The notes: generated by a model not told the origin, from the letters alone. A DNA stretch of 64,000 bases from Kocuria dechangensis (GCF_014636775.1 NZ_BMEQ01000008.1:62001-126000), one strand, 5' to 3'. Positions 10,745 through 27,340 are shown, counted from the stretch's first letter. A program made the numbers and translations.

Positions 10745-10936
10745 GTGGGACTGAACAGCATCATCAGGAGCCTCACCGGCCGGACCGCCGGAGGAACCGG
10801 ACGTGCCGTGGGAGGTCGCCGGGGGACCCGGGGAGTGAACGCCGCCGGTCAGGCACGGGGGCGCAGGGCGGGCGCCGCGGGAGCCGGAGCGGGGGCCGCG
10901 GGCGGCCTGCTCCGCCGGTTCCTCAACCGCCGCTAG
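10745..10936 (+). CDS. Small Gly/Arg-rich basic protein of unknown function
   Basis: 63 residues, GTG start with a good AAGGAG site 8-9 nt upstream. The N terminus [12 protein letters not shown] could be an amphipathic helix; the middle is Gly/Arg/Ala-rich and the C-terminal LLRRFLNRR is strongly basic. No cysteine, no signal peptide, no membrane segment. It lies alone between hisF and a strong terminator and has a perfect inverted repeat just upstream. I do not recognise a family. Such composition could also arise by chance in high-GC DNA, so the RBS and placement are the main support. Confidence 0.5.
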   Translation: MGLNSIIRSLTGRTAGGTGRAVGGRRGTRGVNAAGQARGRRAGAAGAGAGAAGGLLRRFLNRR

Positions 10937-10982
10937 TCCCGGGAGCGGGGGGCAGCCCCGCTCCACGACAGCCACCGAGGCC

Positions 10983-11025
10983 GCACAGGTGCGCCACCGG
11001 GCACGTCCCGGTGGCGCACCTGTGC
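10983..11025 (+). terminator. Strong intrinsic-type hairpin
   Basis: Perfect 19-bp stem (10983-11001 with 11007-11025) around the loop CACGT, 47 bp after the stop of the small ORF. It separates the hisEGF group from hisI. No T tract. Confidence 0.75.
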
Positions 11026-11038
11026 CGTCCCACGGCGA

Positions 11039-11079
11039 CAGGACAGGAGACAGGGCAGGACCAGGACAGGAGACAGGGC
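11039..11079. repeat. Short direct repeat
   Basis: CAGGACAGGAGACAGGGC occurs at 11039-11056 and again at 11062-11079 (exact 18-bp copies, period 23 bp), between the terminator and hisI. No coding role seen. Confidence 0.8.
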
Positions 11080-11123
11080 CGGGGGCCCGGGCGGCGGCGG
11101 GCGGGCCCGGCCGTCCGGGTCGA

Positions 11124-11129
11124 TAGGAT
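11124..11129 (+). promoter_or_regulatory. hisI -10 box, leaderless type
   Basis: TAGGAT ends 7 nt before the ATG at 11137. The same TAGGAT plus 7-nt arrangement is found before polA. The spacing selects ATG 11137 over the in-frame ATG at 11128, which overlaps the box. Confidence 0.55.
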
Positions 11130-11136
11130 GGTGGGG

Positions 11137-11517
11137 ATGAACGAGCAGACACCGGATCCCGGCCACGACGTCCTCGACCCCGCCGTGGCGGCGCGCCTCA
11201 AGCGCGACGCCTCCGGCCTCGTGGCCGCCGTGGTCCAGCAGCACGACACCAAGGAGGTGCTCATGCTCGGCTGGATGGACGACGAGGCCCTGCGCCGCAC
11301 CCTCACCGAGGGCCGGGTGACCTTCTGGTCCCGGTCCCGCCAGGAGTACTGGCGCAAGGGCGACACCTCCGGCCACGTCCAGCGCGTGCACAGCGTCAGC
11401 CTCGACTGCGACGGCGACGCCCTGCTCGTGCAGGTGGACCAGACCGGCGCCGCGTGCCACACGGGCACCCGCAGCTGCTTCGACGGCCGCGACCTCGGCG
11501 CGTCCGCCGCCGTCTGA
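11137..11517 (+). CDS. hisI: Phosphoribosyl-AMP cyclohydrolase
   Basis: Opens the adenine ring of PR-AMP, step 3 of histidine synthesis; zinc enzyme. 126 residues with [32 protein letters not shown] and the metal-binding [14 protein letters not shown] plus CHTGTRSCF. Start at 11137 is favoured because a TAGGAT box lies 7 nt upstream and there is no Shine-Dalgarno. Monofunctional (no HisE domain, which is separate at 8642). Confidence 0.95.
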   Translation: MNEQTPDPGHDVLDPAVAARLKRDASGLVAAVVQQHDTKEVLMLGWMDDEALRRTLTEGRVTFWSRSRQEYWRKGDTSGHVQRVHSVSLDCDGDALLVQVDQTGAACHTGTRSCFDGRDLGASAAV

Positions 11518-11606
11518 GCCCCCCCACGCACCGCAACCCGCACCGCACCGCACTCCGCACCGCCCCCAACGCACCGCACCGCCACCAGGAAGTCAGGTCG
11601 ACACCC

Positions 11607-13223
11607 ATGCAGGACCTGGGCACCGTCAGCCCCACGCTCGAGGAGTTCCGCGCGCTCGCCGCGGAGCGCCGCGTCATCCCCGTCCGCGTCAAGATCCTCG
11701 CGGACGCCATGACCCCCATCGGCCTCTACCGCGCGCTCGCGCTGGAGGAGGGAGCGGCCCGTCCCGGCACGTTCCTCATGGAGTCCGCGGCGGAGGGCGG
11801 GGTGTGGTCCCGCTACTCCTTCGTCGGCGCCAACTCCCGGGCCACGCTCACCGCCAAGGACGGCCAGGCGCACTGGATCGGGCAGGCCCCGGTCGGCGCC
11901 CCCACCGGCGGCAACCCCGTCGAGGCGCTGCGGGACACCATGGCCCTGCTCCACACCGAGCGCTTCGAGGACATGCCCCCGCTGACCTCCGGTCTCGTGG
12001 GCTTCGTCGGCTGGGAGGCCGTGCGCCGCTGGGAGAAGCTCCCGCACCCGCCCGAGGACGACCTGCACATCCCCGAGCTCGCCATGAACCTCGTCTCGGA
12101 CATCGCCATCCACGACAACACGGACGGCACCGTCATGCTGGTCGCCAACGCGATCAACTTCGACAACACGGACCAGCGCGTCGACGAGGCCTACGACGAC
12201 GCCCTGTCACGGCTGCACGCCATGGTCGAGAAGCTCGCCCGCCCGCTCGGCCACGTGACCGTCTCGACCCTCACCGGCACGGACGAGATCGGCGGGGACC
12301 TCGAGTCCCGCGTCGACCAGAGCTGGGACCGCACCCTGTTCATGAACTCCATCGTGGAGGGCAAGAAGGCCATCGTGGACGGGGAGATCTTCCAGGTGGT
12401 CATCTCCCGCCGCTTCGAGACCGAGTGCACCGCCGACTCCCTGGACGTGTACCGCATGCTCCGGGCCATCAACCCGAGCCCCTACATGTACCTCTACAGC
12501 TTCGAGGACGCCGACGGCCGGCCCTTCTCCGTGGTCGGGTCCTCCCCGGAGGCGCTCGTGACCGTCACCGGGGACGAGGCCGTGACCCACCCCATCGCCG
12601 GGTCCCGCCCCCGGGGCAGGACCGTCGAGGAGGACCTCGCCCTGGAGCGGGACCTGCTCGAGGACGAGAAGGAGCGCTCCGAGCACCTGATGCTCGTCGA
12701 CCTCGCCCGCAACGACATCTCCAAGATCGCCCTCCCCGGCTCCGTGGAGGTCACGGAGTTCATGGAGGTGGAGCGCTTCAGCCACATCATGCACCTGTGC
12801 TCCAACGTCGTCGGGCGGATGCGCCCCGACGCCACCGCGTACGACGTGCTGGCCGCGACCTTCCCGGCCGGCACCCTCTCGGGGGCGCCGAAGCCGCGGG
12901 CCCTGCGGCTGCTCGACGAGTACGAGCCGCTGCGCCGCGCGGTCTACGGCGGCGTGGTCGGCTACATGGACTTCGCCGGGGACATGGACATGGCCATCGC
13001 GATCCGCACCGCGCTGCTCGTCGACGGCAAGGCCTACGTCCAGGCCGGCGGCGGCATCGTCGCCGACTCGGACCCGGAGACCGAGGCCCTCGAGTCGCTG
13101 AACAAGGCCACCGCGCCGCTGCGGGCCGTGCTGCTCGCCGAGCGGCTGCACGTGCTCGACGTCGACCACGTCGCGACCCCCTCCGCGGCGGCCGCGACGA
13201 GCCCGGACGCGACCCGTGCCTGA
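11607..13223 (+). CDS. trpE: Anthranilate synthase component I
   Basis: Converts chorismate to anthranilate using ammonia from the TrpG subunit (not in this window). 538 residues. The Trp-binding region has FLMESAAEGGVWSRYSFVG (residues about 53-71); the chorismate-binding domain contains GSRPRGRT, DEKERSEHLMLVDLARND, FPAGTLSGAPK and YGGVVGYM. ATG start preceded weakly by CAGGAAG 16 nt upstream. Its last 8 bp overlap the GTG of the next gene. The 60 bp upstream is a CCGCAC-rich low-complexity tract without a Trp-codon leader peptide. Confidence 0.96.
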   Translation: MQDLGTVSPTLEEFRALAAERRVIPVRVKILADAMTPIGLYRALALEEGAARPGTFLMESAAEGGVWSRYSFVGANSRATLTAKDGQAHWIGQAPVGAPTGGNPVEALRDTMALLHTERFEDMPPLTSGLVGFVGWEAVRRWEKLPHPPEDDLHIPELAMNLVSDIAIHDNTDGTVMLVANAINFDNTDQRVDEAYDDALSRLHAMVEKLARPLGHVTVSTLTGTDEIGGDLESRVDQSWDRTLFMNSIVEGKKAIVDGEIFQVVISRRFETECTADSLDVYRMLRAINPSPYMYLYSFEDADGRPFSVVGSSPEALVTVTGDEAVTHPIAGSRPRGRTVEEDLALERDLLEDEKERSEHLMLVDLARNDISKIALPGSVEVTEFMEVERFSHIMHLCSNVVGRMRPDATAYDVLAATFPAGTLSGAPKPRALRLLDEYEPLRRAVYGGVVGYMDFAGDMDMAIAIRTALLVDGKAYVQAGGGIVADSDPETEALESLNKATAPLRAVLLAERLHVLDVDHVATPSAAAATSPDATRA

Positions 13224-13803
13224 GGCCCCCGCCGCCCCGCGCCGCTCCCGCAAGGCCACCGTCGTCCTGGCGACCCTGGTGGCCGCGCTCGCCGTCTTCG
13301 CGTGCTCGGCCGCCACATGGGTCTCGGCCACGGTGCAGACCACCCTCCAGCCCGTGACCGTGGACGTCGCCGGCTCCGACGCCGCCCCCGCCGTCACGGC
13401 GCTGGGCCTGGTCGCGGCCGCCGGGGCCCTGGCGGTGGCGATCTCCGGGCGCGTGCTGCGCGCCGTCGTGGCCGTGGTGGTGGTGCTCGCCGGGCTCGGG
13501 GCGTTCGCCGCGTCCGTGTCCGTGCTGCTCGACCCCGCCGGCGCCGCGACCACCGTGGTGGGGGAGACCACCGGCATGATCAACGCCGGGGGCGAGTTCG
13601 CCCGCACCGCGTGGCCGTGGGTCGCCGCCGCCGCCTCCCTCCTCGTGGCCGCCTGCGGCGCGTGGGCCCTCGTCGCCGGCCGGTCCTGGACCGCGGCCCG
13701 GCGCTACGAGACCTCCGGCGCTCCGGGCCCGGGAGAGGCCCGCCGCGGCGACGAGATCGACTCGTGGGACGCCCTCACCGAGGGCCGCGACCCCACCGCG
13801 TGA
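13216..13803 (+). CDS. Trp biosynthesis-associated membrane protein
   Basis: 195 residues. Four predicted membrane segments (about 15-37, 55-78, 82-105 and 126-150) and a cytoplasmic Gly/Glu-rich tail. Starts at a GTG overlapping the end of trpE by 8 bp. Position directly after trpE and composition match the actinobacterial Trp-biosynthesis-associated membrane protein family (TIGR02234 type). Molecular role is not known; a link to tryptophan synthesis is inferred only from conserved position. Confidence 0.8.
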   Translation: MPEAPAAPRRSRKATVVLATLVAALAVFACSAATWVSATVQTTLQPVTVDVAGSDAAPAVTALGLVAAAGALAVAISGRVLRAVVAVVVVLAGLGAFAASVSVLLDPAGAATTVVGETTGMINAGGEFARTAWPWVAAAASLLVAACGAWALVAGRSWTAARRYETSGAPGPGEARRGDEIDSWDALTEGRDPTA

Positions 13804-13984
13804 CCGGGGCGCCCCGGCGCGGACGCCCCACGGTCGTGCCCCGGGGACCCCGCGCCGCGTGCGCGCCCCGCGCCGCGGAGTGGCACAATGGAGCGAGACA
13901 TACTGTCAGCAAGCGCCGCGCCCCGACCGGGCCGGCGGGACCGGGGCCGGCCGCGCCCCGGCCGGGAGATCGGGAGTGCAGAAC

Positions 13985-14248
13985 ATGGCAAACGGAAACC
14001 AGATCGTCCTCGACCACACGGGCTTCGTCGGGCACGGCAACACGCTCGCCGCCTGGGTGACCGTGGGCATCATGTCGGTGGGCGTGATCGTCGGCATCGT
14101 GGGCTTCACCGTGGGCAGCACCCCCGTGCTGATCGTCGGCCTGGGCCTGATCGTCGTCGGCCTGATCGCCGGCTGGGTCCTGCGGTCCATGGGCCACGGC
14201 GCCGGCTCCGAGCAGCGCAAGCACGAGGCCCGTCACCACAAGGCCTGA
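13985..14248 (+). CDS. HGxxPAAW-family small membrane protein
   Basis: 87 residues with HGNTLAAW near residue 17, a variant of the HGxxPAAW motif (Leu replaces Pro), followed by two transmembrane helices (about 25-45 and 50-70) and a basic, His-rich tail. Proteins of this family usually sit between trpE and trpC/trpB in actinobacteria, as here. Function unknown. RBS GGGAG lies about 14 nt upstream of the ATG and is weak. Confidence 0.75.
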   Translation: MANGNQIVLDHTGFVGHGNTLAAWVTVGIMSVGVIVGIVGFTVGSTPVLIVGLGLIVVGLIAGWVLRSMGHGAGSEQRKHEARHHKA

Positions 14249-14291
14249 GTCCGGGCCGGCGCGAGCCGGCCGCGGGAGCGCAGCCCGCGGA

Positions 14292-14327
14292 GCCGATGAC
14301 CAGTCCCGTCCGGGGCTGGTCATCGGC
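14292..14327 (+). terminator. Hairpin between HGxxPAAW gene and trpC-trpB
   Basis: Perfect 12-bp stem GCCGATGACCAG (14292-14303) / CTGGTCATCGGC (14316-14327); the loop can itself pair CCCG with CGGG, giving an almost continuous stem. It could terminate or attenuate transcription ahead of the trpC-trpB gene. Confidence 0.65.
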
Positions 14328-14410
14328 CTAGGGGACGACCCGAGTCCCGGCCGCGCCTGCCACCGCACCACGCACCAGTGCGGCCCACGCCGCCGAGAGG
14401 ACAGAACAGC

Positions 14411-16530
<2,120 letters not shown>

Positions 16531-16534
<4 letters not shown>

Positions 16535-17385
16535 CCACCACCCGCAACGAGACCACCGGCCCCGACCTCGCGTCCCGGATCCTGCCGCCCGGGCTGCGCG
16601 CCAACCCGGACTCCCCGCTGGCCGCCCGCATCGCCGAGTGCCGCGCGCAGGGCCGGCCCGCCCTGGTGGGCTACCTGCCCGCCGGCTTCCCGACGGTCGA
16701 GGAGTCCATCGAGGCCGCCGTGGCCCTGGGCACCAACGGCGCCGACGTCATCGAGATCGGCATCCCGTACTCGGACCCCGTCATGGACGGCCCCGTGATC
16801 CAGCACGCGACGACGACGGCCCTCGCCAACGGCTTCCGGGTCGCCGACGTCTTCCGGGTGGTCCGGGCCGTGGCCGAGCGCACCGACGCGGTGCCCGTGG
16901 TGATGACCTACTGGAACCCGGTCCTGCAGATGGGCGTGGACACCTTCGCCCGGCGGCTGGCCGAGGCCGGGGGAGCGGGCATCATCACCCCGGACCTCAT
17001 CCCGGACGAGGCCTCCGAGTGGTTCGCGGCCTCGCAGGAGCACGGGCTGGACCGGATCTTCCTGGTCGCCCCGTCCTCCTCGCGGGAGCGGCTGGACCTC
17101 GTCGTGAAGGCGGCGAGCGGCTTCGTCTACGCGGTCTCGGTGATGGGCGTGACCGGCGCCCGGGACGCCGTCTCGGACGTCGCCGAGCAGCTCGTCGCGG
17201 ACACCCGCGCCGCCGGCGCGCAGAACGTGTGCGTGGGCCTGGGCGTGTCCCGCCGCGAGCACGTCGAGGAGATCGGCGCGTACGCCGACGGCGTGATCGT
17301 GGGCACCGCCCTGGTCAAGGCCCTCGCCGACGGCGGCCCCGAGGCCGTGGGCGCGCTGGCCCGGGAGCTGTCGGGACGCGCCTGA
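16531..17385 (+). CDS. trpA: Tryptophan synthase alpha subunit
   Basis: Cleaves indole-3-glycerol phosphate to indole and glyceraldehyde-3-phosphate and forms a complex with TrpB. 284 residues. [34 protein letters not shown] (catalytic Glu and Asp), [32 protein letters not shown] and a phosphate-binding GLGVSRREH are present. GTG start overlapping the trpC-trpB stop by 4 bp, so production is probably coupled to the fusion protein. An N-terminal extension of about 25 residues precedes the barrel. Confidence 0.96.
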
Positions 17386-17394
17386 TAGCGTGAC

Positions 17395-17420
17395 GGGCGG
17401 GCGCCCCGCGGCGCCCGCCC
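17395..17420 (+). terminator. trp cluster terminator hairpin
   Basis: Perfect 11-bp stem GGGCGGGCGCC / GGCGCCCGCCC with a CCGC loop, 9 bp after the trpA stop and 30 bp before lgt. Confidence 0.65.
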
Positions 17421-17450
17421 CGACCCCCGACCCCGCGAGGCGACCGTTCC

Positions 17451-18326
17451 ATGCTGCTTGACCCGGCCCTGCTGTCCGTCCCCGTCCACCAGGGCATCCC
17501 GTCGCCGGACTGGTCCGGGTTCTCCCTCGGGCCGCTGACGGTCCACGCCTACGCCCTGTGCATCCTCGCGGGCATCGCCGCGGCGCTGTGGCTGACCACC
17601 CGCCGCTGGGAGGCGCGCGGACTGGACCCGGACATCGTGTGGGACATCGCGATGTGGGCCGTCCCGGCGGGCATCGTGGGCGCCCGGGCCTACCACGTGC
17701 TCATCACCGACCCGGCCGGCTACTTCGGTCCGGGCGCGGACCCCCTGGACGCCCTGAAGATCTGGGAGGGCGGCCTCGGCATCATGGGGGCGGTCGCCTT
17801 CGGCGCGGCCGCCGCGTGGTGGGTGTGCCGCCGGCACGGGCTCTCCCTGGCGGTCTTCGCGGACGCCGCCGCCCCGGGCCTGCTCCTGGCCCAGGCGATC
17901 GGGCGCTGGGGCAACTGGTTCAACCAGGAGCTCTTCGGCCGCCCCACCACCCTTCCGTGGGGCCTCGAGATCGACCCCACGAACGCCAACTTCCCGGACG
18001 GGCTGCCCGCCGAGACCCTCTTCCACCCCACGTTCCTCTACGAGTCCCTGTGGAACCTGGCCGGGGTGGTCCTGCTGCTGGCCCTCGACCGCCGGTTCCG
18101 CCTCGACGGCGGGCGGCTGTTCGCCCTCTACCTGGTCCACTACGGCCTGGGCCGGATGCTGATCGAGCTGTTCCTGCGGATCGACCCGTCGCTGATCGTG
18201 CTGGGGCTGCGCGTGCACGTGTGGACGTCCCTGGGCCTCGTGCTGCTCGGGCTGGTCCTGTTCGCCGCGCTCACGCGCCGGCGGCGCCGGGCCCGGGCGG
18301 GGGAGCCCGCGCCGACCCGCGCGTGA
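17451..18326 (+). CDS. lgt: Prolipoprotein diacylglyceryl transferase
   Basis: Attaches diacylglycerol to the lipobox cysteine of prolipoproteins in the cytoplasmic membrane. 291 residues with about seven membrane segments. Signature segments IWEGGLGIMGAV, AIGRWGNWFNQELFG and HPTFLYESLWN are clear. The C-terminal tail is Arg-rich and cytoplasmic. It follows trpA, a conserved actinobacterial order, but is separated by a hairpin. Confidence 0.96.
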   Translation: MLLDPALLSVPVHQGIPSPDWSGFSLGPLTVHAYALCILAGIAAALWLTTRRWEARGLDPDIVWDIAMWAVPAGIVGARAYHVLITDPAGYFGPGADPLDALKIWEGGLGIMGAVAFGAAAAWWVCRRHGLSLAVFADAAAPGLLLAQAIGRWGNWFNQELFGRPTTLPWGLEIDPTNANFPDGLPAETLFHPTFLYESLWNLAGVVLLLALDRRFRLDGGRLFALYLVHYGLGRMLIELFLRIDPSLIVLGLRVHVWTSLGLVLLGLVLFAALTRRRRRARAGEPAPTRA

Positions 18327-18354
18327 GTAGCCCACGAACCCGGGAGCTTGCCGG

Positions 18355-18400
18355 GAAAACGGCCCGAGTTTTCAGATCTGTAACATGCGGGTGCTAGATT
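18355..18400 (+). promoter_or_regulatory. gltB promoter with overlapping inverted repeat
   Basis: TTCAGA (18371-18376) and TAGATT (18395-18400) are separated by 18 bp. GAAAAC (18355-18360) and GTTTTC (18368-18373) form an inverted repeat that runs into the -35 box, in an unusually AT-rich patch. This would give a leader of about 225 nt. The repeat could be a nitrogen-responsive operator, or instead the base of an lgt terminator. Confidence 0.45.
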
Positions 18401-18632
18401 TCTCAGGCGCGTAACCAGGGACGCGGAACACGACGTCCCGGCTCCCGCGCTCGCCACGATCGTCCAACGTCGGACATTCTTGGAACAGGGCCCTTCCGTC
18501 GCCCGGCACCTCCTCGACCACAGACCGAGACCAGCCGGGGGGCTGCGCTCGATCCGGCGGCACCTCCCGACCGGGGCTCTGCCGCGGGGGCCGCTCCTGT
18601 TGACCGCATCTCATGGTGAGGAGACGTCTGTC

Positions 18633-24750
<6,118 letters not shown>

Positions 24751-24760
24751 GGCTCCATCC

Positions 24761-24813
24761 CGACGACGGCGCGGGCCGCACCCCCCTGGGAGGTGCGGCC
24801 CGCGCCGTCGTCG
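24761..24813 (+). terminator. gltBD terminator
   Basis: Perfect 21-bp stem (24761-24781 with 24793-24813) around an 11-nt loop, 10 bp after the gltD stop. Confidence 0.85.
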
Positions 24814-24885
24814 TCCCCCGAGCCCGCCCCGGACGTCCTCGTGGACGTCGGCCCCGCGCCGCACCGCGGGGGCGCGCCGGACACC

Positions 24886-24913
24886 TCGACAGCCCGGGCG
24901 CCGTTGATAGGCT
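24886..24913 (+). promoter_or_regulatory. pyk promoter
   Basis: TCGACA (24886-24891), 16-bp spacer, TAGGCT (24908-24913). Transcription from here would give a leader of about 125 nt before pyk. Confidence 0.55.
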
Positions 24914-24951
24914 GGTGATGACCTCCTCGCCGCCGGGGACGTCGAGGCAGA

Positions 24952-24994
24952 GCGGCCGTGAGCTCCGCCGCGCCCTGCGCGGCGGCACGGCCGC
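24952..24994 (+). promoter_or_regulatory. Bulged hairpin in pyk leader
   Basis: Outer stem GCGGCCGTG (24952-24960) / CACGGCCGC (24986-24994), inner stem CCGCCGCGC (24965-24973) / GCGCGGCGG (24977-24985), 4-nt bulge on the 5' side and a 3-nt loop. It lies inside the predicted 5' UTR, about 50 nt before the pyk start, and has no T tract. Confidence 0.5.
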
Positions 24995-25045
24995 TTCCTC
25001 GTGCGCGGTCCCGGCGGCGAGATCCCTCAACCCAAGGCGGCACAC

Positions 25046-26521
25046 ATGCGACGAGCGAAAATCGTGGCCACGATCGGCCCGGCCATCTCCTCCTACGACA
25101 ACCTGGTGCGGGCGATCCAGGCCGGGGTGAACGTCGCCCGGCTGAACATGAGCCACGGTGACCACTCGGTGCACGACGCGTCCTACGAGAACCTCCGCCG
25201 GGCCTCCGAGGAGCTCGGCCAGACCGTCGCGATCCTCGCCGACCTCCAGGGGCCGAAGATCCGCCTCGGCCGCTTCGCCGACGGCCCCCACACGCTGCTC
25301 CCCGGCGACGTCTTCACCATCACCACCCGCGACGTCGAGGGCACCGCGGAGATCTGCTCCACCACCCACAAGGGCCTGCCGGGCGACGTGCAGGTGGGCG
25401 ACTCCCTGCTCATCGACGACGGCAAGGTCGCCCTGCGCGCCACCGCCGTCACGGACACCGACGTGACCTGCGAGGTCGTGGTCGGCGGAGCGGTCTCCAA
25501 CAACAAGGGCATCAACCTGCCCGGCGTGGCCGTCAACGTGCCGGCCCTGTCCGAGAAGGACGAGGACGACCTGCGCTGGGCCCTGCGCCGCGGCGTCGAC
25601 CTGATCGCCCTGTCCTTCGTGCGCGACGCCAAGGACATCGAGCGCGTGCACGAGATCATGGACGAGGAGGGCAAGCGGCTGTCCGTCATCGCCAAGATCG
25701 AGAAGCCGCAGGCCGTGGACGCCCTGCACGAGATCATCGACGCGTTCGACGGCATCATGGTCGCCCGCGGCGACCTCGGCGTGGAGCTGCCGCTGGAGCA
25801 GGTGCCGATCGTGCAGAAGCGGGCCGTGGAGCTGGCCCGGCGCTGGGCCAAGCCCGTCATCGTGGCCACCCAGGTGCTCGAGTCGATGATCGACAGCCCC
25901 CGCCCCACCCGCGCCGAGGCCTCCGACTGCGCCAACGCGGTGCTCGACGGCGCGGACGCGGTCATGCTCTCGGGGGAGACCTCGGTGGGCAAGTACCCCA
26001 TCGAGACCATCGAGACGATGGCCCGGATCATCGAGACCACCGAGAGCCAGGCGCTCGAGCGGGTCCCCGGCCTGGGCACCGAGCCCCGGACCCGCGGCGG
26101 CGCCGTGACGCGGGCGGCGGTGACCATCGCCCGCCAGCTGGACGTCAGCTACATCTGCGCGTTCACGCAGTCCGGCGACTCGGCCCGCCGCCTCTCCCGG
26201 CTGCGCCCGGCCCACCAGATTCTGGCGTTCACCCCGGAGCGGGTGGTCATGGCCCTCATGTCCCTGCTGTGGGGCGTCACCCCGATCCAGGTGGAGAAGG
26301 TCGACCACACCGACGCGATGACCCGCCAGGTGGACCGCCACCTGCAGGAGCAGGGCCTCGCGGGCAAGGACGACATGGTCGTCATCTGCGCCGGCTCGCC
26401 CCCCGGCGTCGCGGGCACCACCAACCTCGTCAAGGTGCACCGCGTCGGGGACATCGCCGACGCCGGGGAGCTGCTGACCAACCGCGAGCGCGAGCGCGTG
26501 GGCCCGTGGCGCGAGGGCTGA
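25046..26521 (+). CDS. pyk: Pyruvate kinase
   Basis: Converts phosphoenolpyruvate and ADP to pyruvate and ATP, the last step of glycolysis. 491 residues. KIVATIGPA, VARLNMSHGDH, DLQGPKIRLGRF, the catalytic AKIEKPQAV, MVARGDLGVELPLEQVP, and VATQVLESMIDSPRPTRAE are all present; the C-terminal regulatory domain ends near TTNLVKVHRVG. The ATG at 25046 follows CAAGGCGG; the open frame upstream is leader sequence. Confidence 0.97.
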   Translation: MRRAKIVATIGPAISSYDNLVRAIQAGVNVARLNMSHGDHSVHDASYENLRRASEELGQTVAILADLQGPKIRLGRFADGPHTLLPGDVFTITTRDVEGTAEICSTTHKGLPGDVQVGDSLLIDDGKVALRATAVTDTDVTCEVVVGGAVSNNKGINLPGVAVNVPALSEKDEDDLRWALRRGVDLIALSFVRDAKDIERVHEIMDEEGKRLSVIAKIEKPQAVDALHEIIDAFDGIMVARGDLGVELPLEQVPIVQKRAVELARRWAKPVIVATQVLESMIDSPRPTRAEASDCANAVLDGADAVMLSGETSVGKYPIETIETMARIIETTESQALERVPGLGTEPRTRGGAVTRAAVTIARQLDVSYICAFTQSGDSARRLSRLRPAHQILAFTPERVVMALMSLLWGVTPIQVEKVDHTDAMTRQVDRHLQEQGLAGKDDMVVICAGSPPGVAGTTNLVKVHRVGDIADAGELLTNRERERVGPWREG

Positions 26522-26558
26522 GCCGGCCCGCCGCACGGCGGCCGGGCGGGGGCCGGGC

Positions 26559-27011
26559 GTGAGCCCCGAGGAGCACGTGCGGGACCTGCTCGACCACGGC
26601 GTCCCCGAGGAGCTGCACGGGGTCTTCCCCGGCCACGGCGTCGGCGGGCTCGCCCGGGCGATGGGCATCCGGTTCACGGAGCTCTCGCCCGGGCGGTCGG
26701 CCGCCACGATGCCGGTGGAGCCGAACACCCAGCCCGGCGGGATCCTGCACGGGGGAGCGCACTGCGTGCTCGCGGAGACGCTGGCCTCGACCGCGGCGAG
26801 CGTGCACGGCTGGCCCGACCGGTACGCCGTGGGCGTGGACGTCAACGCCACCCACCAGCGCGGGGTGGCCACCGGGACGGTGACCGCCACGTGCACGGCC
26901 CTGCACCTGGGCGCGACGCTCACGGTGCACGAGGTCGTGGTCGAGGACGAGCAGGGCCGGCGGCTGTCCACGGCCCGGGTCACCAACCTGCTGCGCCCCC
27001 GGCCGGCCTGA
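26559..27011 (+). CDS. PaaI/hotdog-fold thioesterase
   Basis: 150 residues, single hotdog domain. PNTQPGGILHGGAHCVLAET contains the HGG motif and the catalytic Asp/Glu position typical of acyl-CoA thioesterases of the PaaI / DHNA-CoA (MenI) type; a later VGVDVNATHQRGV segment is also characteristic. GTG start, no clear Shine-Dalgarno. 37 bp after pyk. It may act in menaquinone synthesis or aryl-CoA turnover; sequence alone does not decide. Confidence 0.8.
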   Translation: MSPEEHVRDLLDHGVPEELHGVFPGHGVGGLARAMGIRFTELSPGRSAATMPVEPNTQPGGILHGGAHCVLAETLASTAASVHGWPDRYAVGVDVNATHQRGVATGTVTATCTALHLGATLTVHEVVVEDEQGRRLSTARVTNLLRPRPA

Positions 27012-27045
27012 GCGCCCCGGCCGGGCAGGAGCGGGAGCGGGCACG

Positions 27046-27074
27046 AAAAAACCCCGGACCGAGAGGTCCGGGGT
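27046..27074 (-). terminator. Intrinsic terminator of the tRNA-Leu gene
   Basis: On the minus strand: 10-bp stem ACCCCGGACC / GGTCCGGGGT with a tetraloop, followed by a run of six T. It lies just past the 3' end of the tRNA. It is the only terminator in the window with a clear T tract. Confidence 0.9.
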
Positions 27075-27079
27075 GCTCG

Positions 27080-27159
27080 TGCCCAAGGTGGGACTCGAAC
27101 CCACACTCCGGAGAACCGCATTTTGAGTGCGGCGCGTCTGCCAGTTCCGCCACTTGGGC
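27080..27159 (-). tRNA. tRNA-Leu (anticodon CAA)
   Basis: Acceptor stem GCCCAAG / CTTGGGC, anticodon stem CCGCA / TGCGG with loop CTCAAAA (anticodon CAA, reading UUG), a class II variable arm with stem CTCC/GGAG, and T arm GTGGG-TTCGAGT-CCCAC. The 3' CCA is not encoded. The long variable arm fits Leu. A T-tailed hairpin follows immediately. No integrated element lies next to it. Confidence 0.95.
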
Positions 27160-27340
27160 CGGCGGTCGCAGTCCGCGTCGCCCCGACGGGGCGGTCCTGC
27201 GCTCGACCACTCTACAACAGTTATAGGCTGGGGCGGGTCGGACGGAACACGCGGCGCCGGGCCTCCCCGAGCCGCTCGTGAGCCCCGGCGCCCCCGCGGC
27301 CCAGCCCGCCGCGGGGCCGAAGCACCAGCAAGGAGTCAGC

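Noticed and set aside
11518-11606. Trp leader peptide / attenuator before trpE
   Set aside because: No short ORF with tandem Trp codons and no paired terminator/antiterminator in the 89-bp gap.
24918-25130. Possible upstream ORF in the pyk leader (ATG at 24918)
   Set aside because: It runs out of frame into pyk, has no ribosome-binding site, and its ATG lies only 4 nt after the -10 box, too close to be transcribed.
27080-27160. tRNA-Leu as an integration site for a mobile element
   Set aside because: Both sides are core genes (pyk/thioesterase and pdtaR/polA); no integrase and no duplicated tRNA end were seen.
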